A DNA stretch of 55,557 nucleotides from Bacteroidales bacterium (lineage in GTDB: Bacteria; Bacteroidota; Bacteroidia; Bacteroidales; UBA932), in NCBI GenBank assembly GCA_017554335.1, contig JAFZIO010000037.1, positions 1 to 55,557 of the forward strand, in the 5' to 3' direction. Below are positions 1-8,198 of this stretch, in pieces. The number at the start of each line of letters is the position of its first letter. The first letter of the stretch is position 1. Under the pieces are notes generated by a model. The model ran no database searches and was not told the DNA's origin. It saw nothing but the letters and a program-made list of their open reading frames with translations. Made by a program: the position numbers and the translations under genes.

Positions 1-1
1 G

Positions 2-75
2 TGGTCCCAGAGGGACTTGAACCCCCGACCCGCTGATTATGAGTCAGCTGCTCTAACCGACTGAGCTATAGGACC
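2..75 (-). tRNA. tRNA with CAU anticodon (elongator Met or Ile2)
   Basis: Read on the minus strand the segment folds into a complete cloverleaf: a 7-bp acceptor stem (GGTCCTA with TGGGACC, one G-U), D arm GCTC/GAGC, anticodon stem GCTGA/TCAGC with loop CTCATAA (anticodon CAT), a 5-nt variable loop and a T arm with TTCAAGT. G1-C72 and the lack of three G-C pairs in the anticodon stem argue against initiator tRNA. A CAU tRNA may be elongator Met or lysidine-modified Ile2, and I cannot separate the two without identity-element comparison. The discriminator base is A; the window edge cuts off the sequence after it, so presence of an encoded CCA is unknown. Confidence 0.93.
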
Positions 76-100
76 GTTCCCCCGGAATGAACCGGGAATG

Positions 101-108
101 CAAAGTTA
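101..108 (-). promoter_or_regulatory. Bacteroidota-type -7 box for the tRNA
   Basis: TAACTTTG on the minus strand matches the Bacteroidota -7 consensus TAnnTTTG and lies 26 bp before the tRNA 5' end. No clean TTTG -33 box is visible at the usual spacing. Between box and tRNA is a small GC-rich hairpin (CCCGG/CCGGG, about 80-95). This suggests the tRNA is expressed separately from the upstream rpsJ. Confidence 0.4.
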
Positions 109-136
109 GTAAACTTTTACAATAAAGCTACTGAAC

Positions 137-442
137 TCACACTTTGATCTCAACCTCTACGCCGGAGGGCAGCTCGAGCTTCATGAGGGCGTCAACGGTC
201 TTTGCGTTGCTGTCCTCGATGTCGAGAAGCCTGCGGTAAGAATCGAGCTCGAACTGCTCACGGGCCTTCTTGTTAACGAAGGTCGAGCGGTTGACGGTGA
301 AGATCTTCTTGTTCGTAGGGAGAGGGATAGGGCCGTTCACCTTCGCACCAGTAGCTTTCACCGTGTCAACGATCTTAGCTGCGGACTTGTCCACGAGCAT
401 GTGATCGAAAGACTTGAGTTTAATTCTAATTTTCTGATTCAT
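137..442 (-). CDS. rpsJ: 30S ribosomal protein S10
   Basis: S10 of the small subunit head, also the NusE partner of NusB/NusG in antitermination. The 101-residue product is family length and shows the usual N-terminus ([11 protein letters not shown]), the GPIPLPTNK stretch and the [16 protein letters not shown] segment. It is the last gene of the str operon (rpsL-rpsG-fusA-rpsJ), 27 bp after fusA. In many Bacteroidota rplC of the S10 operon follows at once; here a tRNA on the same strand follows 61 bp downstream, so the operon is either interrupted or the tRNA is inserted in it. The continuation lies outside the window. Confidence 0.97.
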   Translation of the reverse strand: MNQKIRIKLKSFDHMLVDKSAAKIVDTVKATGAKVNGPIPLPTNKKIFTVNRSTFVNKKAREQFELDSYRRLLDIEDSNAKTVDALMKLELPSGVEVEIKV

Positions 443-469
443 ATAATCTTAATTTTTTAACAATCATTT

Positions 470-2587
470 TTATTCGTCATCCGAAACAAACCTGTAGCCG
501 CTCTTCTCCACAATGTCTTTGGCCATAGGCCCCGGAACCTCCGCGTAGTGGTCGAACGACATGGTGCTCGTAGCACGTCCTGAAGACAGGGTACGGAGCA
601 CGGTAACGTAACCGAACTGCTCGGAGAGCGGGACATAGGCCTTGACAATGCGGGCGCCGCTTGCAGAAGAATCCATCGAAGTAATCTGGCCGCGACGGCG
701 GTTCAGGTCTCCGACTATCTCGCCCATGTACTCCTCCGGCGTCACTACCTCGAGGTCCATAATGGGCTCGAGGAGGACGGGCTTGCACTTGCGGCAAGCG
801 TGACGGAAAGCCATACGGGCTGCAAGCTCGAATGACAACTGATCAGAATCTACCGGATGATATGAACCATCCAGCAGGGTGACCTTGAGAGACTGCACCT
901 CGTAACCCGCAAGTACGCCGTTGGCCATTGCGGACTCGAAGCCTTTCTGCACGCTCGGAATGAACTCTTTGGGGATGTTGCCGCCCTTTACCTGGTTGTC
1001 GAACTGGAGGCCGTTCACACCCTCGTCTGCAGGGCCGATCTCCACGATGATATCTGCGAACTTGCCTCGGCCGCCCGTCTGCTTCTTGAAGACCTCGCGA
1101 TGCTGTACGCTCGCGGTAACGGCCTCCTTATAGTTGACGTGCGGGGCGCCCTGGTTGATCTCCACGCCGAATTCACGGCGGAGACGGTCCACGATGATAT
1201 CCAGATGGAGCTCGCCCATACCGCTGATGACGGTCTGGCCGGTCTCGTTGTCCGACTTAACGGTAAAGGTAGGATCCTCCTCCGCCAGCTTCGCCAGAGC
1301 CACCCCGAGCTTGTCGAGGTCGGCCTGGGTCTTGGGCTCCACCGCGATACCGATGACCGGATCGGGGAATTCCATAGACTCCAGCGAGTAGCGGTGGTTC
1401 TCTGCGCACACGGTATCGCCCGTGTGGAGATCCTTGAATCCTACTGCTGCGCAGATGTCTCCCGCCTCCACGAACTCGATAGGGTTCTGGTGGTTGGAGT
1501 GCATCTGGTACAGACGCGCCACCCTCTCCTTCTTGCCGGAACGGGCATTCATCACATAGGTACCTGCATCCAGATGTCCGGAATAGGCACGGATGTATGC
1601 CAGACGTCCGACGAACGGATCCGTTGCAATCTTGAACACAAGACCGCAGAACGGAGCGTCGGGAGAAGGAGGAAGCATCACGTCCTTTTCTGTCGCCATG
1701 TTGGTGGCGCGGGTCTCGCCGATGTCCAGGGGAGAAGGCAGGTAACGCATTACCGCATCCAGGAGGAACTGGACTCCCTTGTTCTTGAAGGAAGAGCCGC
1801 AGCATGCCGGCACGATCTGCATTGCGATAGTGCCTTTACGCAGGGCGGCCACGATTTCCTCTTCGGAAATGGAGTCGGGATCCTCGAAGAACTTCTCCAT
1901 AAGCGCATCGTCGAACTCCGCTGCTTTTTCCACCAGCGAGGCACGCCAGGTCTCGACGTCTTCCTGCATGTCTGCGGGAACGTCGGCCACGGTGTAGTTG
2001 ACGAGTTCTTCGTTGTTGTTGTAGTAGATTGCCTTGCGTGCAATCAGGTCGACGATACCCTGGAAGTTCTCCTCCGCCCCGATAGGGAGACAGATGGGAA
2101 CTGCGGTAGCGCCGAGCTTGGTCTTAATCTCTTCTACACAGGCGAGGAAGTCCGCACCGACGCGGTCCATCTTGTTGACATAAGCCAACTTGGGCACGCC
2201 GTACTTGTCGGCCTGACGCCACACCGTCTCGCTCTGCGGCTGCACGCGCCCGACCGCACAGAAAGTGGCGATCGTGCCGTCCAGCACGCGGAGGGAACGC
2301 TCTACCTCCACCGTGAAGTCCACGTGACCGGGAGTGTCGATCAGGTTGATCTGATAGGTCTGACCGCCGAAGTGCCAGAAGGCCGTGGTGGCAGCGGAGG
2401 TGATAGTGATACCCCTCTCCTGCTCCTGGACCATCCAGTCCATGGTGGCAGCACCCTCGTGGACCTCTCCGATCTTGTGGGTCTTGCCGGTGTAGTAGAG
2501 GATACGCTCGGACGTAGTGGTCTTGCCCGCATCAATGTGGGCCATAATGCCGATGTTCCTCGTGTATTTGAGATCTCTCTTGGCCAT
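470..2587 (-). CDS. fusA: Translation elongation factor G
   Basis: Ribosomal translocase GTPase. The 705-residue product is typical EF-G length. The G domain near the N-terminus has P-loop [10 protein letters not shown] (about residues 16-25), switch motif [13 protein letters not shown] (G3) and NKMD (G4). Domains II-V follow, with the domain IV/V segments [12 protein letters not shown] and [14 protein letters not shown] near the C-terminus. It lies between rpsG (12-bp gap) and rpsJ in the str operon and should be transcribed with them. No sign of duplication or truncation in this window. Confidence 0.97.
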   Translation of the reverse strand: MAKRDLKYTRNIGIMAHIDAGKTTTSERILYYTGKTHKIGEVHEGAATMDWMVQEQERGITITSAATTAFWHFGGQTYQINLIDTPGHVDFTVEVERSLRVLDGTIATFCAVGRVQPQSETVWRQADKYGVPKLAYVNKMDRVGADFLACVEEIKTKLGATAVPICLPIGAEENFQGIVDLIARKAIYYNNNEELVNYTVADVPADMQEDVETWRASLVEKAAEFDDALMEKFFEDPDSISEEEIVAALRKGTIAMQIVPACCGSSFKNKGVQFLLDAVMRYLPSPLDIGETRATNMATEKDVMLPPSPDAPFCGLVFKIATDPFVGRLAYIRAYSGHLDAGTYVMNARSGKKERVARLYQMHSNHQNPIEFVEAGDICAAVGFKDLHTGDTVCAENHRYSLESMEFPDPVIGIAVEPKTQADLDKLGVALAKLAEEDPTFTVKSDNETGQTVISGMGELHLDIIVDRLRREFGVEINQGAPHVNYKEAVTASVQHREVFKKQTGGRGKFADIIVEIGPADEGVNGLQFDNQVKGGNIPKEFIPSVQKGFESAMANGVLAGYEVQSLKVTLLDGSYHPVDSDQLSFELAARMAFRHACRKCKPVLLEPIMDLEVVTPEEYMGEIVGDLNRRRGQITSMDSSASGARIVKAYVPLSEQFGYVTVLRTLSSGRATSTMSFDHYAEVPGPMAKDIVEKSGYRFVSDDE

Positions 2588-2599
2588 CAGGTGTTCAGG

Positions 2600-3076
2600 C
2601 TAAAAGCGGAAGTGGGCAAATGCCTTGTTGGCCTCTGCCATTCTGTGCATATCCTCTTTGCGCTTGAATGCGCCGCCTTCGTTGTTGTAAGCAGCGATAA
2701 TCTCTGCACAAAGTTTCTCTGCCATGGAGCGGCCGGAACGCTTGCGGGCGAAGTTGATCATATTCTTCATCGACAGCGAGATCTTCCTTTCAGGGCGCAA
2801 CTCCGTAGGCACCTGGAAGTTGGCACCACCGATACGGCGACTCTTAACCTCAATCTGAGGGGTCACGTTCTCGAGAGCCTTCCTCCAAATATCGAGAGGA
2901 GCCTTGTCAGAATCTTTCATCTTCTCGCCTACCAAATCAATGGCATCGTAAAAAATAGAATACGCGATACTCTTCTTCCCCTGCAACATAAGGTTGTTCA
3001 CGAAACGTGTAACCATCGTGTCGTGGAACTTAGGATCAGGAAGTAGAATCCTCTTCTTAGGCTTTGACTTTCTCAT
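2600..3076 (-). CDS. rpsG: 30S ribosomal protein S7
   Basis: S7 nucleates assembly of the 16S rRNA 3' domain and lines the exit site. The 158-residue product is family length, with the N-terminal KPKKR(I)LLPDPKF stretch, the [11 protein letters not shown] helix region, [11 protein letters not shown] and the C-terminal NKAFAHFRF. It lies 12 bp before fusA and 30 bp after rpsL in the str operon. Confidence 0.97.
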   Translation of the reverse strand: MRKSKPKKRILLPDPKFHDTMVTRFVNNLMLQGKKSIAYSIFYDAIDLVGEKMKDSDKAPLDIWRKALENVTPQIEVKSRRIGGANFQVPTELRPERKISLSMKNMINFARKRSGRSMAEKLCAEIIAAYNNEGGAFKRKEDMHRMAEANKAFAHFRF

Positions 3077-3106
3077 TTTTGTAATGTTTTTTTAACACTT
3101 CGCGGA

Positions 3107-3481
3107 CTACTTCTTGGGCCTCTTGGCACCATAGAGAGAACGGGACTGGGTCCTACCCTCTACGCCAGCGGTATCCAAAGCGCCACGAAGGATGTGGTAA
3201 CGTACACCCGGAAGGTCCTTCACACGGCCTCCGCGAACGAGCACGATGGAGTGCTCCTGGAGGTTGTGACCCTCGCCGGGGATGTAGGCATTGACCTCTT
3301 TGGTGTTCGTGAGACGTACACGGGCAACCTTACGCATTGCTGAGTTAGGTTTCTTAGGGGTAGTAGTGTAAACCCTAAGGCATACGCCACGCTTCTGAGG
3401 GCAAGCATCCAACGCGCGGGACTTGCTTTTTACTTCGACAGTCTCGCGTCCTTTGCGGACCAATTGTTGAATTGTTGGCAT
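3107..3481 (-). CDS. rpsL: 30S ribosomal protein S12
   Basis: S12 is the decoding-site protein where streptomycin resistance maps. The 124-residue product contains the conserved [27 protein letters not shown] and [10 protein letters not shown] motifs; the residues that vary in resistant mutants (Lys in TPKKPNS and Lys in VKDLPG) are the sensitive, wild-type ones. First gene of the str operon. Its upstream 70 bp carry a -7 box and the terminator of the preceding gene. Confidence 0.97.
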   Translation of the reverse strand: MPTIQQLVRKGRETVEVKSKSRALDACPQKRGVCLRVYTTTPKKPNSAMRKVARVRLTNTKEVNAYIPGEGHNLQEHSIVLVRGGRVKDLPGVRYHILRGALDTAGVEGRTQSRSLYGAKRPKK

Positions 3482-3507
3482 AAGTGTTTGTTAATAAATA
3501 AAATAAA

Positions 3508-3533
3508 CAGCCCCAATCATTCGAAAGGGGCTG
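3508..3533 (-). terminator. Probable terminator of the OmpA/TPR lipoprotein gene
   Basis: CAGCCCC and GGGGCTG form a 7-bp GC-rich stem with a 12-nt loop. Read on the minus strand it follows the stop of the lipoprotein gene by about 20 bp and is followed by TTTATTTTATTT. It abuts the promoter box of the str operon, so terminator and promoter overlap here; a role in the rpsL leader is an alternative. Confidence 0.55.
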
Positions 3534-3541
3534 CAAAGATA
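3534..3541 (-). promoter_or_regulatory. -7 box upstream of the str operon
   Basis: TATCTTTG on the minus strand matches TAnnTTTG and lies 53 bp before the rpsL start. No good TTTG -33 element is found 19-21 bp upstream. The neighbouring hairpin begins at once downstream, so the start site would fall within or next to it. Confidence 0.45.
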
Positions 3542-3552
3542 CAAAAAATAAT

Positions 3553-5208
3553 TTATTTAGCAAGCGCTGCAAACTCAATATCACGCGCTGCACGCTCCTT
3601 CAAGGCCGGTTTCCTGGAACAAGCATCGTCCAGATATTTCTGAGCCTCGGAGACGTTCCCCTTGCGGGCCGCTATGATGGCGCGGATGTAGTTGGACTTG
3701 GGGCACTTGCAGGTGAGGGCGGCGGATGCCGCATCCAGGTTTCCGTTCAGCAGGTTGGCGAGGCATGCGTTGCTGCCCTTGAGTCCGTCGGCGGCCTTTG
3801 CTGCTGCCTCATAATCACCCTTGATGATGTTCAGCACTACCAGGTTCTCTTTGGCCTTGGCGTTGCCGGATTTCTCGAAGCACTTGGCTGCCTGGGCATA
3901 ATCCTCGTTGCGCAGGGCGACTACGCCGGTGGCGTTCAGCACGTCGGCGTCAGGATTGGTGATCTTGCCGAGATAAGCTCCGGCGAGGGAAGTCTTGTCT
4001 TCGTCCAGATAAAGCATGGCCAGGTTGTAGCGAGCCACGTCGGAATTGAACTTGCTGACGGCGTACTTGTAGAGGGTCTCCTTGCTGTCGCGGGACTCGC
4101 TGATGGCGGCCAGACGGAGGATGGACGGCTCGTCAAAGTTGTCGATTCCGTTCTCGGCCATCTTCAGAAGCTCGTCGTTGTCGTAGTTGCGGAACTCGGA
4201 ACTGGTGACGAAACGGGCGCGGCGGAGCTCGGGGAAGACGGTCTTGTTAATCTCAGAGTAGATCTGCGACATGTTGCGGATCTCGCTTTCGCGTACGGCG
4301 GGGTCGCTGTACATGGAGAGGACGCGGAGAATGAGGTCCTTATCCTCTATGTTGCTCTTGGCGACGGCCTCCTGGAAACCTTCCCAGTCCTGGCCCATAC
4401 TCTTAACCTCGACGCCGGTTACCTCTATGTCCTTGGCATCCTTGGCGATGGTGTCCCATGCCTTCTGGGCGGAGCCGGCACGCTTGTCGGAGAGCTTGGC
4501 GTTGTAGTCCTTGCCTCCTTCCGGAGAAGCGTAAGCAACGATCTGGGTGCCCTTGACGGTGGTGCGCTCGTCTTCCTGGAGTTTGCCCAGGTTGTAGCGG
4601 TAGCCGTCCATGGCGTAGGTCTCGAGTTCGCTCTTCTTCACCTTGTCGGAGTTTACATCGTAGAGAATCTTTGCCTCGGTAGTACGCTCGATCACAGCCT
4701 GATAGCCGTCCGGCTTGCGCTCATAAACGCCGCCGAGGTCGGCCAGCTGGTAGGTGGCGATGCATCCGTCGGCAACCTTGACGGGATCCACGGGATAGTC
4801 CTTATCCTTGTAATGGATTACGCCGCGAAGCTCCAGGCGCGCTTTCTCGCATCCGGGAACATATTTAAAGTTGATTTTTTCGGTAACGGTCGTACCGGCG
4901 GAAGAAATCACCTTGAAGTTGTCTTTAACCTTATCGCCCTGGTACTGGAGCACGGGAGCTGCCATCATTCCTCCTTCATACACCAGGTAAGGAGTAACGT
5001 CCATGGTTGCCTGAGGATAGAAATAATCCTTGGGGCAGGTGACGGTGATGGTGGCGGGAATCTGGCCGCCCTTGATCTCGAGGACTTCGGGATTGCACTG
5101 TATAACCACGTCCTTGGCGAGCTGCATCTTTTCAAGCCTGGACTTGGCGCAAGAGGCAGACATTAACACAAGCGCCGAGAGCGCTGCAAAAGTAAGAATT
5201 CGTCTCAT
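3553..5208 (-). CDS. OmpA-like/TPR repeat outer-membrane lipoprotein
   Basis: A 551-residue envelope protein. The N-terminus is a signal peptide ending in a lipobox (LMSASC, Cys about residue 20), so it should be lipid-anchored. The middle has an OmpA_C-like stretch (VAYASPEGG followed by NAKLSDKRAGSAQ, about residues 235-260), which in true OmpA domains contacts peptidoglycan. The C-terminal third is alpha-helical with TPR-like spacing (YNLAMLYLDED, ALRNEDYAQAAKCFEKSG). Families with this layout occur in gut Bacteroidales but their exact role is not established. It is divergent from the sigma-54 activator, with 60 bp between the start codons. Function beyond an envelope-anchored scaffold is not inferred. 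Confidence 0.75.
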   Translation of the reverse strand: MRRILTFAALSALVLMSASCAKSRLEKMQLAKDVVIQCNPEVLEIKGGQIPATITVTCPKDYFYPQATMDVTPYLVYEGGMMAAPVLQYQGDKVKDNFKVISSAGTTVTEKINFKYVPGCEKARLELRGVIHYKDKDYPVDPVKVADGCIATYQLADLGGVYERKPDGYQAVIERTTEAKILYDVNSDKVKKSELETYAMDGYRYNLGKLQEDERTTVKGTQIVAYASPEGGKDYNAKLSDKRAGSAQKAWDTIAKDAKDIEVTGVEVKSMGQDWEGFQEAVAKSNIEDKDLILRVLSMYSDPAVRESEIRNMSQIYSEINKTVFPELRRARFVTSSEFRNYDNDELLKMAENGIDNFDEPSILRLAAISESRDSKETLYKYAVSKFNSDVARYNLAMLYLDEDKTSLAGAYLGKITNPDADVLNATGVVALRNEDYAQAAKCFEKSGNAKAKENLVVLNIIKGDYEAAAKAADGLKGSNACLANLLNGNLDAASAALTCKCPKSNYIRAIIAARKGNVSEAQKYLDDACSRKPALKERAARDIEFAALAK

Positions 5209-5239
5209 ATTAATTTATAAATGTTTCGTCGTAGAAATG

Positions 5240-5247
5240 CAAAGATA
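5240..5247 (-). promoter_or_regulatory. -7 box for the OmpA/TPR lipoprotein gene
   Basis: TATCTTTG on the minus strand, matching TAnnTTTG, 31 bp before the lipoprotein start. A second box TAACTTTG lies on the plus strand at 5260-5267, only 1 bp before the ATG at 5269 of the divergent activator, which would give a nearly leaderless transcript or use of the next ATG at 5275. Confidence 0.45.
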
Positions 5248-5268
5248 AGATTTTTTGCATAACTTTGC

Positions 5269-6486
5269 ATGGTTATGGACGCACAAGAGCTTCAAATCCT
5301 GAAAAACAGGTACGACATCATAGGAAACGACCCTGCACTCAACAGGGCGCTGGAGACTGCCGTGGCCATAGCGCCCACCGACCTCACCGTCCTGATTGAG
5401 GGCGAGAGCGGTACGGGCAAGGAAAACATACCCAAGATAATCCACCAGTACAGCCGCCGCAAGAACGGCAAATACCTGGCAGTAAACTGCGGAGCCATTC
5501 CGGAAGGGACAATCAACGCAGAGCTCTTCGGGCATGAGAAAGGCGCCTTCACGGGTGCCGTCGGCGAGCGCAAGGGCTACTTCGAGGAAGCCAACGGCGG
5601 CACGCTCTTCCTGGACGAAATCGGCGAGCTGCCCAAGGAGACGCAGGCCATGCTGCTCCGCGTGCTGCAGAACGGCGAGTACATGAAGGTGGGCTCCTCC
5701 AAGGTGGAGAAGACCGACGTTCGCGTAATCTGCGCCACCAACGTAAACCTGCAGTACGCCGTAGCCACGGGCAAGTTCCGCCAGGACCTCTACTACCGAA
5801 TCAATTCCATCGAGATAAAGATGCCGCCGCTGCGCGAACGCAAGAGCGACATCTACCTGCTGTTCCGCAAGTTCTCCTCCGACTTCGCCCAGAAGTTCGG
5901 CTGCTGCCGCGTGACCCTGGACCTGGAGGCCATCTCCAGGCTGTCGGCGTACCGCTGGCCGGGCAACATCCGTCAGCTGAAGAACGTCGCGGAGACGATT
6001 ACCGCCATCGAGAGCAAGCCGATGCGGGGTTCGGACGACCGCGTGGAACTCGGGGCCGACGTGCTCTCCCGCTACCTGCCGGACGAGCAGGACTCCCTGC
6101 TTCCCGCCACCCCTGCTGCGCCCGCCGGCGCTTCGGCACCCTTCGGCGATGCGGACAAGCAGATGATCATCAAGGCACTGCTTGACCTCAAGCAGGAGGT
6201 CGACACCCTCAAGCGGACCGTCAGTTCGCTGGAAGGAGGCACCGCCGTTCCGGAGCCGCACCACGGATACATCGCCCCGCCGCCCGTTGCAGACGAGCCG
6301 GAGGAGCAGATGCCCAGCTTCGAAGAAGCGGAGCCGCAGGAGATCAGCATGCGCCAGATGGGGGACGACCTCATAGAGCGCGCGCTCGCACGCCACGGTG
6401 GGAAAGTGAAGCCGGCGGCCAAGGAGCTCGGCATCTCGGAACGCACAATTTACCGCAAACTCGCAGAAAAAAAGAAAAAGCAATGA
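5269..6486 (+). CDS. Sigma-54-dependent transcriptional activator without receiver domain
   Basis: An AAA+ enhancer-binding protein that remodels sigma-54 RNA polymerase. The 405-residue product starts almost directly with the AAA+ domain: Walker A GESGTGKE (45-52), the sigma-54 contact loop GAFTGA (92-97), Walker B LFLDEIGE and the sensor region. A low-complexity linker follows (about residues 275-350), then a Fis-type HTH (GGKVKPAAKELGISERTIYRKL) at the C-terminus. There is no N-terminal receiver or sensor domain, so control must act otherwise. Start could be the ATG at 5269 or at 5275; the latter fits the promoter box better. It overlaps lptE by 4 bp (ATGA), the usual Bacteroidales arrangement. 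Confidence 0.92.
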   Translation: MVMDAQELQILKNRYDIIGNDPALNRALETAVAIAPTDLTVLIEGESGTGKENIPKIIHQYSRRKNGKYLAVNCGAIPEGTINAELFGHEKGAFTGAVGERKGYFEEANGGTLFLDEIGELPKETQAMLLRVLQNGEYMKVGSSKVEKTDVRVICATNVNLQYAVATGKFRQDLYYRINSIEIKMPPLRERKSDIYLLFRKFSSDFAQKFGCCRVTLDLEAISRLSAYRWPGNIRQLKNVAETITAIESKPMRGSDDRVELGADVLSRYLPDEQDSLLPATPAAPAGASAPFGDADKQMIIKALLDLKQEVDTLKRTVSSLEGGTAVPEPHHGYIAPPPVADEPEEQMPSFEEAEPQEISMRQMGDDLIERALARHGGKVKPAAKELGISERTIYRKLAEKKKKQ

Positions 6487-6983
6487 GACGACTGTTGGTT
6501 CTGCTGGCTGCGGCTGTGGTATTGTGCTCCTGCAGCGTGAGTTATTCTTTTTCCGGCACCTCTATCCAGCCGGACGTGAACACCATTACCATCAACTATA
6601 TTGAATATCGCGCGCTGCGCGTGAACCCGTCGCTCAGCAACGATCTCACGGAGGCCATACGCAACCAGTTCCGACGCATGACGCGCCTGGAGCAGGTAGA
6701 CCGCGACGGCGATATGGAGCTTTCCGGCGAAGTTACCGGTTACGACATCACCGCCGCTGCAGTTACGGCGAATGAAGTTGCCGCCCGCAACAAGCTGACG
6801 GTGACGGTTAAAATCTCGTTCTCAGACAAGAAGCACCCGGAGGAAGACTTCGACAAGAGTTTCTCTGCGTTCGCGGAATACGATTCGACCAATACCCTGG
6901 ACGCGGTGGAGAGCTCCCTGTGTGCAGAAATCATAGAAAAACTGGTGGAGGATATCTTCAACGCCTCCGTGGCACAATGGTAG
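6483..6983 (+). CDS. lptE: LPS-assembly lipoprotein LptE
   Basis: Outer-membrane lipoprotein that plugs LptD and helps insert lipopolysaccharide. The 166-residue product has a lipoprotein signal peptide (VLCSCS lipobox) followed by the typical YSFSGTSI start, INYIEYRALRVNPSLS and GEVTGYDITA strands of Bacteroidota LptE. Its start overlaps the stop of the activator gene and its end overlaps the next start, indicating translational coupling. Confidence 0.85.
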   Translation: MRRLLVLLAAAVVLCSCSVSYSFSGTSIQPDVNTITINYIEYRALRVNPSLSNDLTEAIRNQFRRMTRLEQVDRDGDMELSGEVTGYDITAAAVTANEVAARNKLTVTVKISFSDKKHPEEDFDKSFSAFAEYDSTNTLDAVESSLCAEIIEKLVEDIFNASVAQW

Positions 6984-7576
6984 GCAGCATAGACATAAAA
7001 CGTCTGAACCTGGACGAACTGCTGGGGGTGGTGAGCATCTATCCCTGGTACGCCGGTGCACGCTCCGAACTTTGCCGCCGCATGGCTGCCGCCGGTACGT
7101 TGAGCGAGCAGCAGTTGTCACAGGCGGCAGTCTACCTGTGTTCCCGCAGGATTCTGTCCGACATGGTCCGGCACAAGGCCGATTACTCCGACAGTGCCGT
7201 GAGCGCCCTGGTGAAGAGCGTGATGACGGAGGACGCTGCGGCCGCCGAACCCTCGCCGGAAACCGGGCCCAAGGATACGGCACAGGCGGAGGCGCGACGC
7301 ATTTTCGTGGTTGGCGGAGACTATTTTTCCTCTTCCCAGTACAAGGAGGTGCGGCACGAAGACGACAACATTTTCTCCGGATTTGCTACTTCTGAACGCG
7401 AAGAGCTGAACGGCGAGCTGCCGGAAGAAGGCTTCGATTTCTGCACCGAGACGCTGGCACAAATCTATGCTGAACAGGGTTATACAGAGGAGGCAAAACA
7501 AATTTATTCCAAACTAAGTTTGCGATATCCGGAAAAAAGTGTTTACTTTGCATCCCTTATTGAAAAATTAGACTAA
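6977..7576 (+). CDS. TPR-like protein between lptE and secG
   Basis: A 199-residue protein without signal peptide. I place the start at the ATG at 6977, inside the lptE stop region, because a longer frame only adds residues encoded within lptE. The C-terminus has a TPR-like helix pair (FCTETLAQIYAEQGYTEEAKQIYSKLSLRYPEKS). The rest is not recognised. Genes of this kind stand regularly between lptE and secG in Bacteroidales, suggesting an envelope or secretion role, but no activity can be assigned. Confidence 0.8.
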   Translation: MVGSIDIKRLNLDELLGVVSIYPWYAGARSELCRRMAAAGTLSEQQLSQAAVYLCSRRILSDMVRHKADYSDSAVSALVKSVMTEDAAAAEPSPETGPKDTAQAEARRIFVVGGDYFSSSQYKEVRHEDDNIFSGFATSEREELNGELPEEGFDFCTETLAQIYAEQGYTEEAKQIYSKLSLRYPEKSVYFASLIEKLD

Positions 7577-7584
7577 AAACAGAT

Positions 7585-7935
7585 ATGAACGCATTATTCA
7601 CAACATTGACCGTGTTTATCGTTATAGCAGCTATCCTGTTGATTATCGTGGTGCTGCTTCAGAACGGAAAGGGTCAGGGAATGGCCAGCAACTTCGTGGC
7701 AGGTAACCAGACCTTCGGTGTCCGCCAGACCGCAGACATCCTCGAGAAGATCACCTGGGGCCTCGTGGCATTCATCATCGTTGTTTCCATCGTGTCTTCC
7801 TTCACCACCGGAACCAACGGCGCCGCCATCGACGTTACCGACCGCCTGGAGAACGTGGATACCGATGAGGCTCCCGCCTTCCCCGCCGCTCCCGTCGACC
7901 AGACCGCACCCAGCACGGAAGTTCCTGCCGAGTAA
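7585..7935 (+). CDS. secG: Preprotein translocase subunit SecG
   Basis: Small inner-membrane component of SecYEG that assists SecA cycling. The 116-residue product has two transmembrane helices (about residues 4-24 and 55-75) around the conserved loop VVLLQNGKGQGMASNF and the sequence FGVRQTADILEKITW, then a non-conserved Ala/Pro-rich tail. Start ATG lies 8 bp after the upstream stop; it closes the activator-lptE-TPR-secG run and is followed by a strong hairpin terminator. Confidence 0.93.
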   Translation: MNALFTTLTVFIVIAAILLIIVVLLQNGKGQGMASNFVAGNQTFGVRQTADILEKITWGLVAFIIVVSIVSSFTTGTNGAAIDVTDRLENVDTDEAPAFPAAPVDQTAPSTEVPAE

Positions 7936-7962
7936 GATTTAGCACGGAATTAAGCAAAACGT

Positions 7963-8046
7963 CGCCGGAGGTACACGCAAATGTACCTCCGGCGTCATTT
8001 TTGGCCTTTTTTGCTGCCGGAGGTCCAAGTGAATGTACCTCCGGCA
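7963..8046. repeat. Twin-hairpin repeat copy 1 (also secG terminator)
   Basis: Hairpin 1 (7963-7994) is a perfect 13-bp stem CGCCGGAGGTACA with a 6-nt loop; hairpin 2 (8015-8046) is a perfect 10-bp stem TGCCGGAGGT with a 12-nt loop. Between them lies a T-rich linker (7996-8016) that on the minus strand reads GCAAAAANGGCCAAAAATG. Hairpin plus T tract is a good Rho-independent terminator for secG. The linker recurs at 10291-10311 in opposite orientation with different stem sequences, which marks a repeat family. Confidence 0.85.
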
Positions 8047-8117
8047 ACACTTGCGCCCCTTATTTCTGCTTCACCAGGACGCCGTATTCATGATCAACAT
8101 CCCCCTGGTGTGTTCTC

Positions 8118-8147
8118 TGACATTTTGTCACTGGAACGAAACTTGAC
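8118..8147 (+). promoter_or_regulatory. Candidate regulatory region of clpB (palindrome and sigma-54-like element)
   Basis: TGACATTTTGTCA (8118-8130) is a perfect palindrome with 5-bp arms. It is followed by TGGAACG, 4 bp, TTGAC (8132-8147), which resembles the sigma-54 consensus TGGCACG-N4-TTGC with the -24 GG present but the -12 GC changed to GA. A further 7-bp inverted repeat CACCAGG/CCTGGTG lies at 8072-8078 and 8104-8110. No TAnnTTTG box is seen in the 150 bp before clpB. The assignment is weak. Confidence 0.25.
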
Positions 8148-8198
8148 CGAAACAGATTCGGAACCCATCGAAACCCAGGGTTCTTGGAGGACATTATT

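Noticed and set aside
1100-3046. A 648-codon open frame on the plus strand across fusA and rpsG
   Set aside because: It is antisense to two highly conserved translation genes, has no recognisable protein features, and results from high third-position GC.
3508-3533. Ribosomal-protein leader (S12 or S7 autoregulation) hairpin
   Set aside because: The hairpin lies mostly at or before the probable start site of the str operon and fits better as terminator of the upstream gene.
7963-8046. Paired GCCGGAGGT repeats as a possible CRISPR remnant
   Set aside because: Only two palindromic units with short unequal loops, no regular spacers and no cas genes nearby.
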